DNA of 64,000 bases, taken from NCBI RefSeq assembly GCF_023913755.1, contig NZ_JAMXBJ010000048.1, positions 217,970 to 281,969 of the forward strand, written 5' to 3'. The translations under genes were made by a program, and so were the position numbers. Within the stretch, counting starts at the first letter, position 1. Every line of letters starts with the position of its first letter. The notes beneath the pieces are model-generated. The model was not told where the DNA came from and ran no database searches. It was given only the letters and a program-made list of their open reading frames with translations. This DNA is from Pseudarthrobacter cellobiosi. GTDB taxonomy: Bacteria > Actinomycetota > Actinomycetes > Actinomycetales > Micrococcaceae. This document shows positions 26,101 to 32,759 of the stretch, one piece after another.

Positions 26101-26534
26101 ATCAGCTCATCCATGTCCTTCGAGGGTTCACTCGATTTCAGGACCGGAACACCGGCCTCACGGGCAGCCTTAAGCGCTGCCACCTTGTTGCCGGCCAGCT
26201 CAAGCACTTCAGCCGGCGGGCCAACGAAGGTGATGCCCGCTTCTTGCGCAGCGCGGGCCAGATCGGGGTTTTCCGAAAGGAAGCCGTAGCCGGGGTAGAT
26301 GGCGTCGGCGCCCGACTCCTTGGCGACGCGGACCACTTCGGCAACATCCAGGTAGGCCCGAACCGGATGCCCCACTTCGCCGATCAGATATGCCTCATCG
26401 GCCTTCTGGCGGTGGATCGAGTTTCGGTCCTCATTGGGGAAGACAGCAACGGTCTTAGCGCCCAGCTCGTAGCCGGCACGGAAGGCCCTGATCGCGATTT
26501 CGCCGCGGTTGGCCACCAGAATCTTGGAAAACAT
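23133..26534 (-). CDS. pyc: Pyruvate carboxylase
   Basis: A biotin enzyme of 1133 aa that carboxylates pyruvate to oxaloacetate to refill the TCA cycle. Domains run in the usual order: biotin carboxylase at about 1-455 (GGGGRGMRRV ATP loop, EMNPRIQVEHTVTEE), carboxyltransferase at about 535-830 (TFRDAHQSLLATR), the conserved allosteric/linker region, and a biotinyl domain at the end with AMKM (biotin lysine about K1097). The ATG start has AGGAGA just upstream. It is a single complete gene with no sign of damage. Confidence 0.97.
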   Translation of the reverse strand: MFSKILVANRGEIAIRAFRAGYELGAKTVAVFPNEDRNSIHRQKADEAYLIGEVGHPVRAYLDVAEVVRVAKESGADAIYPGYGFLSENPDLARAAQEAGITFVGPPAEVLELAGNKVAALKAAREAGVPVLKSSEPSKDMDELIAAADEIGFPIFAKAVAGGGGRGMRRVDTREALPEALQAAMREADAAFGDPTMFLEQAVLRPRHIEVQILADAEGNVIHLFERDCSIQRRHQKVIEIAPAPNLDEGIRQALYRDAVKFAKALNYVNAGTVEFLVDTVGERAGQHVFIEMNPRIQVEHTVTEEVTDVDLVQAQLRIASGETLADLGLSQETVQLKGAALQCRITTEDPANGFRPDVGKITGYRSAGGAGVRLDGGTVYSGAEISPHFDSLLVKLSCRGRDYPAAVARARRALAEFRIRGVSTNISFLQAVLDDADFIAGNVATNFIDERPQLLKARVSADRGTKLLTWLAEVTVNKPNGELTVHSDPAAKLPAVGDQQAAPGSRQRLLELGPEGFAKALREQTAVAVTDTTFRDAHQSLLATRVRTRDLVAAGPAVTALLPELLSVEAWGGATYDVALRFLGEDPWDRLAALRKALPNICLQMLLRGRNTVGYTPYPEEVTVAFVNEAAATGIDIFRIFDALNDVNQMAPAIRAVRATGTAVAEVALCYTGDMLNPDEKLYTLDYYLELAQRIVDAGAHILAIKDMAGLLRPAAAAKLVAALRERFDLPVHLHTHDTAGGQLATLMAAVDAGVDAVDVASASLAGTTSQPSASALVAALAHTPRDTGLSLAAVSSLEPYWEAVRRVYAPFESGLPGPTGRVYQHEIPGGQLSNLRQQAMALGLGERFEAIEDMYTAADRILGRLVKVTPSSKVVGDLALHLVGLNADPADFNENPQNYDIPDSVIGFLSGELGDPPGGWPEPFRTKALQGRSIKVRDVDLSPEDSAALQGDSKTRQSTLNRLLFEGPTKDYLKSVETYGNISVLDTRDYLYGLQRGAEHEIQLEKGVRLIASLEAVSEPDEKGMRTVMCTLNGQSRPVVVRDRSVVSNVKAAEKADPAQPGHVAAPFAGAVTVTVKAGDTVNAGDTVATIEAMKMEASITTPAAGKVSRLAISAVEQVQGGDLLLVVEQG

Positions 26535-26577
26535 AATTCTCCTGCATCATTGCGGGTGTATCGGTAAGTGGTCACAG

Positions 26578-26605
26578 TGTCTAAGACCCGCGCTTAGAAA
26601 TACAA
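26578..26605 (-). promoter_or_regulatory. Candidate pyc promoter with inverted repeat
   Basis: On minus, TTGTAT (26605-26600) and TAGACA (26583-26578) with a 16-bp spacer form a fair promoter about 45 bp before the pyc ATG. An inverted repeat TCTAAG-N7-CTTAGA at 26580-26598 fills the spacer and reaches into the -10, so a repressor could act here. The remaining DNA to 26835 holds a TGTGGCCACA palindrome near 26612-26621 and no gene I can support. Confidence 0.4.
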
Positions 26606-26835
26606 ATCATTGTGGCCACAGTCACAGAAGCTTCCGTCATGTCCCGCGTGCATCGACGGAGGCTGGCAGAACCAGCCACCCATACCATCGCCGTGCCATG
26701 CCGCGTCCCCATAAGACGGGATTCACCGGCGCAGCCACATATGATGAGTAAGGCGGCTCGAGCCGCTGGCTTCGGCAGTGCCGGAGCAAACATTACCCCC
26801 AACACGGCAGCCGGCGTTAGGTTTTGGTCTCACAA

Positions 26836-27657
26836 GTGCAAGTAGTCAGCATCAGCAGCCTCAAGGGCGGAGTCGGCAAGACGTCCGTCACCACAGGATT
26901 GGCGTCTGCGGCGCTTGCCGCGGGCATCCCCACACTGGTGGTGGACCTCGATCCCCATGCGGACGCGACCACTGCTTTGGGCGTCCAGGCCGGCGACCAG
27001 CTGGACATCGGCAGGATGCTCAAGAGCCCCCGCCGGGCCAAGCTAGCAGACAATGTCGCGGGAAGCTCCTGGACGGCACGGGCGCATCCCAACGGATCCG
27101 GACCGGCCGTCCTGGACGTCGCCGTGGGTTCGGCGTACACCGGCATCTACGACCGCCCCGACCTTGGCCGCCGGGACCTTCGCAGACTTTCCGCAGTCCT
27201 GGCTGGCGCCGACCGCTACGAGCTGGTCCTCATTGACTGCCCGCCGTCGCTGAACGGGCTGACCCGGATGGCCTGGTCCGCGAGTGACAAGGTGGCGCTC
27301 GTGGCCGAGCCGGGACTTTTCTCGGTGGCAGGAACGGAACGGACTATGCGGGCCATCCAGCTGTTCAAGCAGGAATTCGCGCCGAACCTTTCCCCCGCAG
27401 GCATCGTGGCCAACCGCGTGCGCACGGGCTCCTCCGAACACACGTACCGGCTCGCGGAAATGGAATCGATGTTCGGTGACCTGCTGCTGAGCCCGCGCAT
27501 CCCTGAACAGGCGAACTGGCAACAGATCCAGGGCGCGGCGCACCCGGTGCACCACTGGCCCGGCGAATCCGCGAAGACATCCGCTGCATTGTTCGACGCC
27601 CTCCTTGTCAACCTCCTGGCGACCGGAAACGGCCTGCGAAACCGAACCCAGCGTTAA
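26836..27657 (+). CDS. Orphan ParA/MinD-family ATPase
   Basis: A 273-aa deviant Walker ATPase. The loop KGGVGKTSV is at about 10-18 (signature lysine K10), followed by VVDLDPHADATTALG and the switch-2 segment LIDCPPSLNGLTRMAW. The fold is the chromosome/plasmid partition ATPase family, but no ParB gene is adjacent, so the cargo is unknown. I use GTG at 26836 because the conserved sequence starts at once; TTG at 26824 is an alternative. TAGGTT at 26817-26822 might be a -10, giving a nearly leaderless mRNA. Confidence 0.85.
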   Translation: MQVVSISSLKGGVGKTSVTTGLASAALAAGIPTLVVDLDPHADATTALGVQAGDQLDIGRMLKSPRRAKLADNVAGSSWTARAHPNGSGPAVLDVAVGSAYTGIYDRPDLGRRDLRRLSAVLAGADRYELVLIDCPPSLNGLTRMAWSASDKVALVAEPGLFSVAGTERTMRAIQLFKQEFAPNLSPAGIVANRVRTGSSEHTYRLAEMESMFGDLLLSPRIPEQANWQQIQGAAHPVHHWPGESAKTSAALFDALLVNLLATGNGLRNRTQR

Positions 27658-27690
27658 CCCTTTGGCTGCAGCCCCGCTGCAGCCAAAGGG
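27658..27690 (+). terminator. Perfect 15-bp hairpin after the ParA gene
   Basis: CCCTTTGGCTGCAGC and its exact complement are separated by 3 nt, starting right after the ParA stop codon. There is only a short TT after it, so strength is uncertain. Confidence 0.7.
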
Positions 27691-27703
27691 TTCCGCGGAC
27701 AAA

Positions 27704-27739
27704 AAGAAGAGGCCACCCCGCCGGGGATGGCCTCTTCTT
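27704..27739 (-). terminator. Terminator after the MerR gene
   Basis: A 12-bp stem AAGAAGAGGCCA/TGGCCTCTTCTT with an internal GC-rich loop is followed on the minus strand by a TTTTT run, directly downstream of the MerR stop at 27763. Confidence 0.85.
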
Positions 27740-27762
27740 GTTGGTGTTGTGTCAGCCCGTTG

Positions 27763-28377
27763 TCAGCCGATCTTGCGGGCAGTGCGCCGCTTGCTCAGTT
27801 CGTCGTCGGGAAAGGACTGTTCGGCAGCGTGTTCGCTCGGCAGGGAAGCCAGGCTGCCCTCGACTTCGCGCCAGACCCGGCCCACGGCGATGCCGAAAAC
27901 GCCTTGGCCACCCTGGACAAGATCGATGACCTCGTCTGCGGAGGTGCATTCGTAAACGCTCGCGCCGTCGCTCATGAGCGTGATCTGTGCCAGATCCTCC
28001 ACGCCGCGTTCGCGCAGGTGTTCCACTGCCGTGCGGATCTGCTGAAGGGAAACACCGGTGTCCAGAAGCCGCTTGACTACCTTGAGGACGAGAATGTCCC
28101 GGAAGCCGTAGAGTCGCTGCGAGCCGGAGCCTGCGGCGCCGCGGACTGCGGGCTCAACCAGCCCGGTGCGTGCCCAGTAGTCCAGTTGGCGATACGTGAT
28201 GCCGGCCGCCTTGCAGGCCGTGGGGCCGCGGTAGCCGGCGTCCTCATCCAGGACGGGAAGGTCTTCGGTAAACAGGAGGCCCTGGGCACCGCTCGCGGGC
28301 ACAGCCACACCAGCCGTTGTGGGCTGTTTCAGCCCGCCTGCTTCGCCTTTGGGACTCACCTGGATCCTCCTTGTCAT
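27763..28377 (-). CDS. MerR-family transcriptional regulator (Rv1830-like)
   Basis: A 204-aa regulator. The winged helix-turn-helix is at about 47-115, with GYRGPTACKAAGITYRQLDY and YGFRDILVLKVVKRLLDTGV, followed by a C-terminal part ending in a charged tail. The effector domain has no clear metal-binding cysteines, so this is not a mercury-type sensor. It is the last gene of the gcvH-garA-merR-DUF151-merR row known from mycobacteria (Rv1826-Rv1830), where the second MerR gene is separate by a longer spacer, as here (219 bp). Direct GTTRAR repeats lie in this spacer. Confidence 0.88.
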   Translation of the reverse strand: MTRRIQVSPKGEAGGLKQPTTAGVAVPASGAQGLLFTEDLPVLDEDAGYRGPTACKAAGITYRQLDYWARTGLVEPAVRGAAGSGSQRLYGFRDILVLKVVKRLLDTGVSLQQIRTAVEHLRERGVEDLAQITLMSDGASVYECTSADEVIDLVQGGQGVFGIAVGRVWREVEGSLASLPSEHAAEQSFPDDELSKRRTARKIG

Positions 28378-28572
28378 AAGCTCCCGGGGACCACTGCATC
28401 AGCCGGTGCACGCATGAAGTCCATGCATGTAATTTCGCGGGGGTCGTACTTTTACAGTGTGACTTGCGCGGCTGCTGTAAGCAATGGGAGCTTGTACCTT
28501 CGACGTTAGGCCCGCTGCGCCCCAAGGTCAAAGATCTAGGCCGCTTGGCACAGGCGTGTCGGAACATTCAGG

Positions 28573-28590
28573 CTCAACTTTAACCTTAAC
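28573..28590 (-). promoter_or_regulatory. Three GTTRAR direct repeats upstream of merR
   Basis: The minus strand reads GTTAAG GTTAAA GTTGAG without gaps, a 6-bp period. It lies in the spacer before the second MerR gene, just after the DUF151 stop. It may be a regulator binding array, possibly for one of the two neighbouring MerR proteins. The rest of the spacer (28378-28572) has no gene I can support. Confidence 0.4.
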
Positions 28591-28596
28591 GTGACC

Positions 28597-29100
28597 TCAG
28601 CCGTCGAAGTCTTCGGGCTCCACATCGTCCAGGAACTCACGGAAGCGCCGCAGTTCGCGCTCCTCGTCCACGGTGGGGCCCGGGTCAGTGTCCTCCCCCT
28701 CGTCATGCTCGGTAATACGGACTCCGGCTTCATCCATTACCGAGTCGGCACACCAGATGCGGCATTTGGCCCGCAATGCGATCGCGAGGGCGTCCGATGC
28801 CCGCGAGCTGACGGTGGTGCCGTTCTCGAACTGGAGCTGGCCATAAAAGATGTTGTCCTCAACGGCCACAATGTTGACGCTGACAACCGAATGGCCCAGG
28901 GACTCCACCACGTCCACCAGGAGGTCGTGGGTCATCGGGCGCGGAGGCACTACCCCTTGCTGGGCCAGGGCGATGGCACTTGCCTCTGGAGTCCCGATCC
29001 AGATGGGCACGTGACGTTCGCCGTGGATCTCGCGCAGCAGCACGAGCGGCTGGTTGGACGGCAGTTCGATGCGAACGCCTACGATCTCCACTTCGATCAT
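28597..29100 (-). CDS. Bifunctional nuclease family protein (DUF151)
   Basis: A 167-aa protein of the DUF151/BFN family (Rv1829-like). The conserved core is visible: VEIVGVRIELPSNQPLVLL, PIWIGTPEASAIALA, RPMTHDLL and SSRASDALAIALR. Plant members show nuclease activity, and bacterial function is unsettled. The C-terminus is an acidic tail. The start ATG at 29100 shares one base with the preceding MerR stop, so it is coupled to that gene. Confidence 0.92.
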   Translation of the reverse strand: MIEVEIVGVRIELPSNQPLVLLREIHGERHVPIWIGTPEASAIALAQQGVVPPRPMTHDLLVDVVESLGHSVVSVNIVAVEDNIFYGQLQFENGTTVSSRASDALAIALRAKCRIWCADSVMDEAGVRITEHDEGEDTDPGPTVDEERELRRFREFLDDVEPEDFDG

Positions 29101-29816
29101 CAGATGTCCATACGTGAGATACGGTCCTGGACCAGTGCCCGGTGCAGGACCAGGCAGAGGTCGCTGATTTCGCGGGCCGCTTCCGCAGCCCGCGCCTGTG
29201 ACGCGGAATCGCGCCGGGACGCGAGCGGCGCAACTGCGCGCTCCACGAGTCCGAATTCACGTTCCGCGGCGGCCTGGAACGGCCGCAGGTGGCGCGGCTC
29301 AAGGCCGTGGCTCTCCAGTTGCACGCAGGCACGGGCCACCTGGAGGGCGTGCTCGTCGAACTTGCCGTTGCTGTGGCTGATCAGCCCGAAGCTCAGCAGC
29401 GATTGGAGTAACGGAACGCTGGCGCCGGACTCGGCCCGCAGCTGTTCCTCGCTGAATTTCCGGCCGCGGTTCTGAAGCTCTACGGCCAATTCATCCGAAA
29501 CGATCCTCGGCGAAACCACGACGCCGGGCGGCAGGTTCTCGGGCCGCTCTCCCCTGTCGATCGCATCAAGGTAGTCCTTGATGACTTTCAGTGGAAGGTA
29601 CTGGTCCCGCTGCAGCGCCAGCACAAAACGGAGACGTTCGACGTCACTGTCCGAGTACTGCCGGTATCCGGCCGGAGTGCGGCGCGGATTAATCAGTCCC
29701 TTTTCCTCGAGGAACCTGATTTTCGACGCGGTCATACCCGGAAAGTCGCCGCTAAGTTGCGCGAGGACTTCCCCGATGTTCAGAACTTGGGGCCCCCGGC
29801 GTTCCGGTTGTGCCAT
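29100..29816 (-). CDS. ftsR: MerR-family regulator (FtsR/Rv1828-like)
   Basis: A 238-aa regulator with an N-terminal winged helix-turn-helix (LNIGEVLAQL, then KIRFLEEKGLINPRRTPAGY, then LRFVLALQRDQYLPLKVIK), strongly like Rv1828 and C. glutamicum FtsR, which activates ftsZ. Its place between garA and DUF151 supports this. I take ATG at 29816; GTG and TTG codons 6 and 12 nt earlier in frame are alternatives. ftsZ itself is outside this window, so the target cannot be checked here. Confidence 0.85.
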   Translation of the reverse strand: MAQPERRGPQVLNIGEVLAQLSGDFPGMTASKIRFLEEKGLINPRRTPAGYRQYSDSDVERLRFVLALQRDQYLPLKVIKDYLDAIDRGERPENLPPGVVVSPRIVSDELAVELQNRGRKFSEEQLRAESGASVPLLQSLLSFGLISHSNGKFDEHALQVARACVQLESHGLEPRHLRPFQAAAEREFGLVERAVAPLASRRDSASQARAAEAAREISDLCLVLHRALVQDRISRMDI

Positions 29817-29839
29817 TGCCACGGGCAAGTGTCCCGAGA

Positions 29840-30316
29840 TCAGGCGCGGCCTGCTGCGCGGGCAGGGCTCAGGTAGAAGGTGAGTCGGAACTTGCCGATC
29901 TGGACTTCGTTCCCGGACTTTAGCTCAACACTGTCCACGCGGTCGTGGTTGACGTAAGTGCCGTTGAGGCTGCCGGTATCCACCACTTCAAAGCTCCGCG
30001 CCGTGCGGCGGAACTCGACGTGGCGCCGCGAGACGGTGACGTCATCCAGGAAGATGTCGGCGTCAGGATGACGGCCGGCCGTGGTGGTGTCCGTGTCAAG
30101 CAGGAAGCGGGCACCCGCGTTCGGGCCGCTGTGGGCCACCAGGAGCGCGGAACCGGCCGGCAGCGCCTCCACGGATGAACGCTCGTCCGTGGACAGCATG
30201 GGGGCGATGGTGGGCTCGTCGGAGACGGGGGTGAGATGGATCGAGGTGGTCTCCGAAGCCCGGGCCGCACCTGTGCCGTACTCGCCTTCGGCAGGGTCCT
30301 GTTCGTGGCCAACCAT
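29840..30316 (-). CDS. garA: FHA-domain regulator GarA/OdhI
   Basis: GarA/OdhI inhibits 2-oxoglutarate dehydrogenase and controls glutamate metabolism until phosphorylated by Ser/Thr kinases. The 158-aa protein has an N-terminal tail carrying ETTSI at 22-26, the known phosphorylation motif with two threonines (T23, T24), and a C-terminal FHA domain at about 60-150 with GRHPDADIFL, VSRRHVEF and GSLNGTYVN. The start at 30316 is chosen for GAGGAGGA about 6 nt upstream. It is cotranscribed with or close to gcvH and ftsR as in mycobacteria. Confidence 0.95.
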   Translation of the reverse strand: MVGHEQDPAEGEYGTGAARASETTSIHLTPVSDEPTIAPMLSTDERSSVEALPAGSALLVAHSGPNAGARFLLDTDTTTAGRHPDADIFLDDVTVSRRHVEFRRTARSFEVVDTGSLNGTYVNHDRVDSVELKSGNEVQIGKFRLTFYLSPARAAGRA

Positions 30317-30370
30317 GGATTCCTCCTCTTTCGCTGCAGCTCTCACGCCTGCAATCAACTTTTGCCCTGA

Positions 30371-30391
30371 CGGATCCGCCTCGCGGATCCG
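30371..30391 (-). terminator. Hairpin between gcvH and garA
   Basis: CGGATCCGC/GCGGATCCG forms a 9-bp stem with a 3-nt loop. It lies 70 bp after the gcvH stop; the minus strand continues with TCAGGGCAAAAG, so there is no T-run. It may reduce read-through from gcvH into garA. Confidence 0.4.
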
Positions 30392-30461
30392 ATGCCGGGC
30401 TCCGATCCGGCCACTGACGTGCGAAGACGCCCGTTGGCCGGACCGGATGAACCCGTTAGCT

Positions 30462-30848
30462 TCAGCCTACCTGCTGTTCGTACTCGGATGCACTGAGCAA
30501 GGATTCCACAGCGTCCGCTTCTGCTAGCCGGATCTCGATCAGCCAGCCGTCGCCGTACGGATCGGAGTTGATCAAGGCCGAATCGGTATCGAGGGATTCG
30601 TTGCGTGCCACGACTTCGCCGCTGACCGGAGCATAGATATCGCTGACGCTCTTGGTGGATTCGACCTCGCCCACGACTTCGTTCGCGGTGACTTTGGTGC
30701 CGGCTTCCGGCATCTGGGCATAGACAACATCTCCGAGTGCGTCCTGCGCGAAGTCGGTGATGCCCACCCGGACCACGCCGTCGGCGCTCGGTGCGGATAC
30801 CCACTCGTGCTCGGCGGTGTAGGACAGGTCTTCGGGAATGTTGCTCAT
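30462..30848 (-). CDS. gcvH: Glycine cleavage system H protein
   Basis: The lipoyl carrier of the glycine cleavage system, 128 aa, that shuttles the aminomethyl group between the P, T and L proteins. The sequence shows YTAEHEWV, FAQDALGDVVY and the lipoylation motif VESTKSVSD (K66). The other gcv genes are not in this window. Position upstream of garA matches Rv1826. Confidence 0.97.
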   Translation of the reverse strand: MSNIPEDLSYTAEHEWVSAPSADGVVRVGITDFAQDALGDVVYAQMPEAGTKVTANEVVGEVESTKSVSDIYAPVSGEVVARNESLDTDSALINSDPYGDGWLIEIRLAEADAVESLLSASEYEQQVG

Positions 30849-30954
30849 CAGGGGCCTTTCATCGGGTCAATCACCAATGTCAACGGGGCCTGGAAAAGAA
30901 GCCGCCGCTGAAAGTATAGGCACAACTCCACGGGCGTTCGAGGAGGATTCTGAC

Positions 30955-31584
30955 ATGATGAGACGCATGAGAACACACTCAGAGGAATCGCCCGCGAAAA
31001 AGGCGAACTGGGCTGCGCGGATCATCCTCGTTGTGGTGGCGTTGGTGGTCCTCGCTATCGCTTACTTTGCCTTTGCGGCCATCCTCCCGGTCTGGTGGGC
31101 GAATGTTATCCGCAACCAGGTCGAGGGCAATCTTGGGGCGGGCATCCTGGTGGGGATGTTTTACGGGTTCGTTTTCACGTTCGTCCCCCTCCTGGTGGCC
31201 TGGCAGGCGACGCGCAAATCCGTGAACTGGCCCTGGAAGCTGACCATCGTCCTCGCCGCTGTGGCTCTCGCGTCCCCTAATCTGCTGACCGCCGGGATCA
31301 TGTTCGGCAGCTCGCAGGCCGCCCACAACGGACAGCGGATCCTTGGCACCGAGGCAACCTGGTTCCCGCTGTGGACACAGATCTCAGCCATCGCAGCCGC
31401 CGTCATCTTTGTGGTTGGCGTGATCCTATGGAGGGTCTGGCGGCAGCGCGGGAAGAAGATGAAGGTGCTCAAGAAGGCAGATGCCGAGCGTTCCCTGGCT
31501 GCGAAGGCAGCCAAGGACTCCGCCGCCAGCTCACCTGCCCCTGAGGCGCAGTCCGCAACCGACAGCCAGGCTGACCGCAGGTAA
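30955..31584 (+). CDS. Multi-pass membrane protein, unknown function
   Basis: A 209-aa integral membrane protein with four hydrophobic segments: about 22-45, 61-81, 92-112 and 143-165. The N-terminus is basic and the C-terminus is a charged and Ala-rich tail. I recognise it as an actinobacterial conserved membrane protein type but cannot name a family. The ATG at 30955 has GAGGAGGA 6-8 nt upstream; the frame is open further back without a better site. It is divergent from gcvH and ends 3 bp before the DNA glycosylase gene, so the two form an operon. Confidence 0.8.
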   Translation: MMRRMRTHSEESPAKKANWAARIILVVVALVVLAIAYFAFAAILPVWWANVIRNQVEGNLGAGILVGMFYGFVFTFVPLLVAWQATRKSVNWPWKLTIVLAAVALASPNLLTAGIMFGSSQAAHNGQRILGTEATWFPLWTQISAIAAAVIFVVGVILWRVWRQRGKKMKVLKKADAERSLAAKAAKDSAASSPAPEAQSATDSQADRR

Positions 31585-31587
31585 ACC

Positions 31588-32457
31588 ATGCCGGAGCTTC
31601 CCGAGGTTGCAGGCCTGGCCGGTTTCCTGGACGAGCACCTGCGCGGAGCGGTGGTGCGGAAGGTCCAGATCGTTTCTTTTGCCGTTCTGAAGACAGCGGA
31701 TCCGCCGTTCACAGCGCTGGAGAACTGCACCGTCGCCGGCGTGCGGCGGTTCGGAAAGTTTGTCAGCATTGACACCGACGGGCCGTCGTTTGTCTTCCAC
31801 CTCGCCCGGGCGGGCTGGGTCCGCTTCACGGACGCCCCCACAGACACCCAGCTCCGGATGGGAAAGGGCCACATCGCCATGCGGCTGGCGTTCACCGGGC
31901 CGGACGGTGCCCATGGCATGGATCTCACCGAGGCGGGGACCAAAAAGAGCCTTGCCGTGTACGTGGTGCGCGACCCCCACGACGTGCCGGGCATCGCGGC
32001 GCTCGGGCCGGACCCGTTCAGCGCAGCGTTCGACGCCGACATGCTGGCGGATATTCTCGGCTCCACTTCCCAGCAGATCAAGGGCGTCCTACGGAGCCAG
32101 AGCGTGATCGCGGGGATAGGGAACGCCTACAGCGACGAGATCCTGCATGCTGCGAGGATCTCCCCCTTTGCCACCGCCAAGTCCTTGGACCGCGGCATGG
32201 TGCAGGTGCTGTACGACGCCATCCACAGCGTGCTCGGAACAGCCCTGGCCGAAGCCGAGGGCAAGCCACCAAGCGAGCTCAAGGACGTCAAACGCAGCCA
32301 CATGCGGGTCCATGCCCGCACCGGCGAGGCTTGCCCGGTGTGTGGTGACACAGTCCGGGAGGTGTCCTTCGCGGATACTTCCTTGCAGTACTGTCCCACG
32401 TGCCAGACCAAGGGAAAGATCCTGGCGGACCGCAGGACATCGAAGTTCCTGAAATAG
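31588..32457 (+). CDS. Fpg/Nei family DNA glycosylase-lyase
   Basis: A base-excision repair enzyme of 289 aa. It starts MPELPEV, giving the catalytic N-terminal proline and glutamate after removal of Met. It has the helix-two-turn-helix segment GIGNAYSDEILHAARISP and a C-terminal zinc finger with four cysteines (CPVC and CPTC, about 249-273). The sequence NAYSDE rather than the MutM-typical form, and KKSLAVYVV, suggest the Nei-like branch, but MutM-like 8-oxoguanine activity is not excluded. It is followed by a strong terminator. Confidence 0.9.
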   Translation: MPELPEVAGLAGFLDEHLRGAVVRKVQIVSFAVLKTADPPFTALENCTVAGVRRFGKFVSIDTDGPSFVFHLARAGWVRFTDAPTDTQLRMGKGHIAMRLAFTGPDGAHGMDLTEAGTKKSLAVYVVRDPHDVPGIAALGPDPFSAAFDADMLADILGSTSQQIKGVLRSQSVIAGIGNAYSDEILHAARISPFATAKSLDRGMVQVLYDAIHSVLGTALAEAEGKPPSELKDVKRSHMRVHARTGEACPVCGDTVREVSFADTSLQYCPTCQTKGKILADRRTSKFLK

Positions 32458-32490
32458 GCCAGGCCGCTAAACATCCGAAAAGGACGGCAC

Positions 32491-32535
32491 AAAACAGAAG
32501 CGTCCCGGAGAAAATTCTCCGGGACGCTTCTGTTT

Positions 32536-32536
<1 letters not shown>
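32491..32536. terminator. Strong bidirectional terminator, 22-bp perfect stem
   Basis: Arms 32491-32512 and 32515-32536 are exactly complementary (AAAACAGAAGCG...CGCTTCTGTTTT) with a 2-nt centre and T-runs at both ends. It ends the glycosylase gene on plus and the tRNA-Pro on minus; its last base coincides with the A of the tRNA CCA end. Confidence 0.9.
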
Positions 32537-32612
<76 letters not shown>

Positions 32613-32759
32613 TTAGTTCCGCCGTTCTCCGCTGCGTTTACTCCTGATGTTAGCCAGGATTTCAACTCAGCAGTCCGGCCGAACCACCTTGAAAAGCTTA
32701 CACGATCCCGGAGGGTGCAAGTGACACTTTGCCGCCTGCACACCCCCCGCGTGTCCTAA

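Noticed and set aside
24183..26567. Long open frame (794 codons) on plus opposite pyruvate carboxylase
   Set aside because: The minus strand encodes a complete, motif-rich Pyc; in high-GC DNA antisense frames stay open by codon bias. No domain is seen in the plus frame.
30838..30954. Longer N-terminus for the membrane protein gene at 30955
   Set aside because: The extra 39 codons have no ribosome site and would overlap the gcvH start region; GAGGAGGA directly precedes the ATG at 30955.
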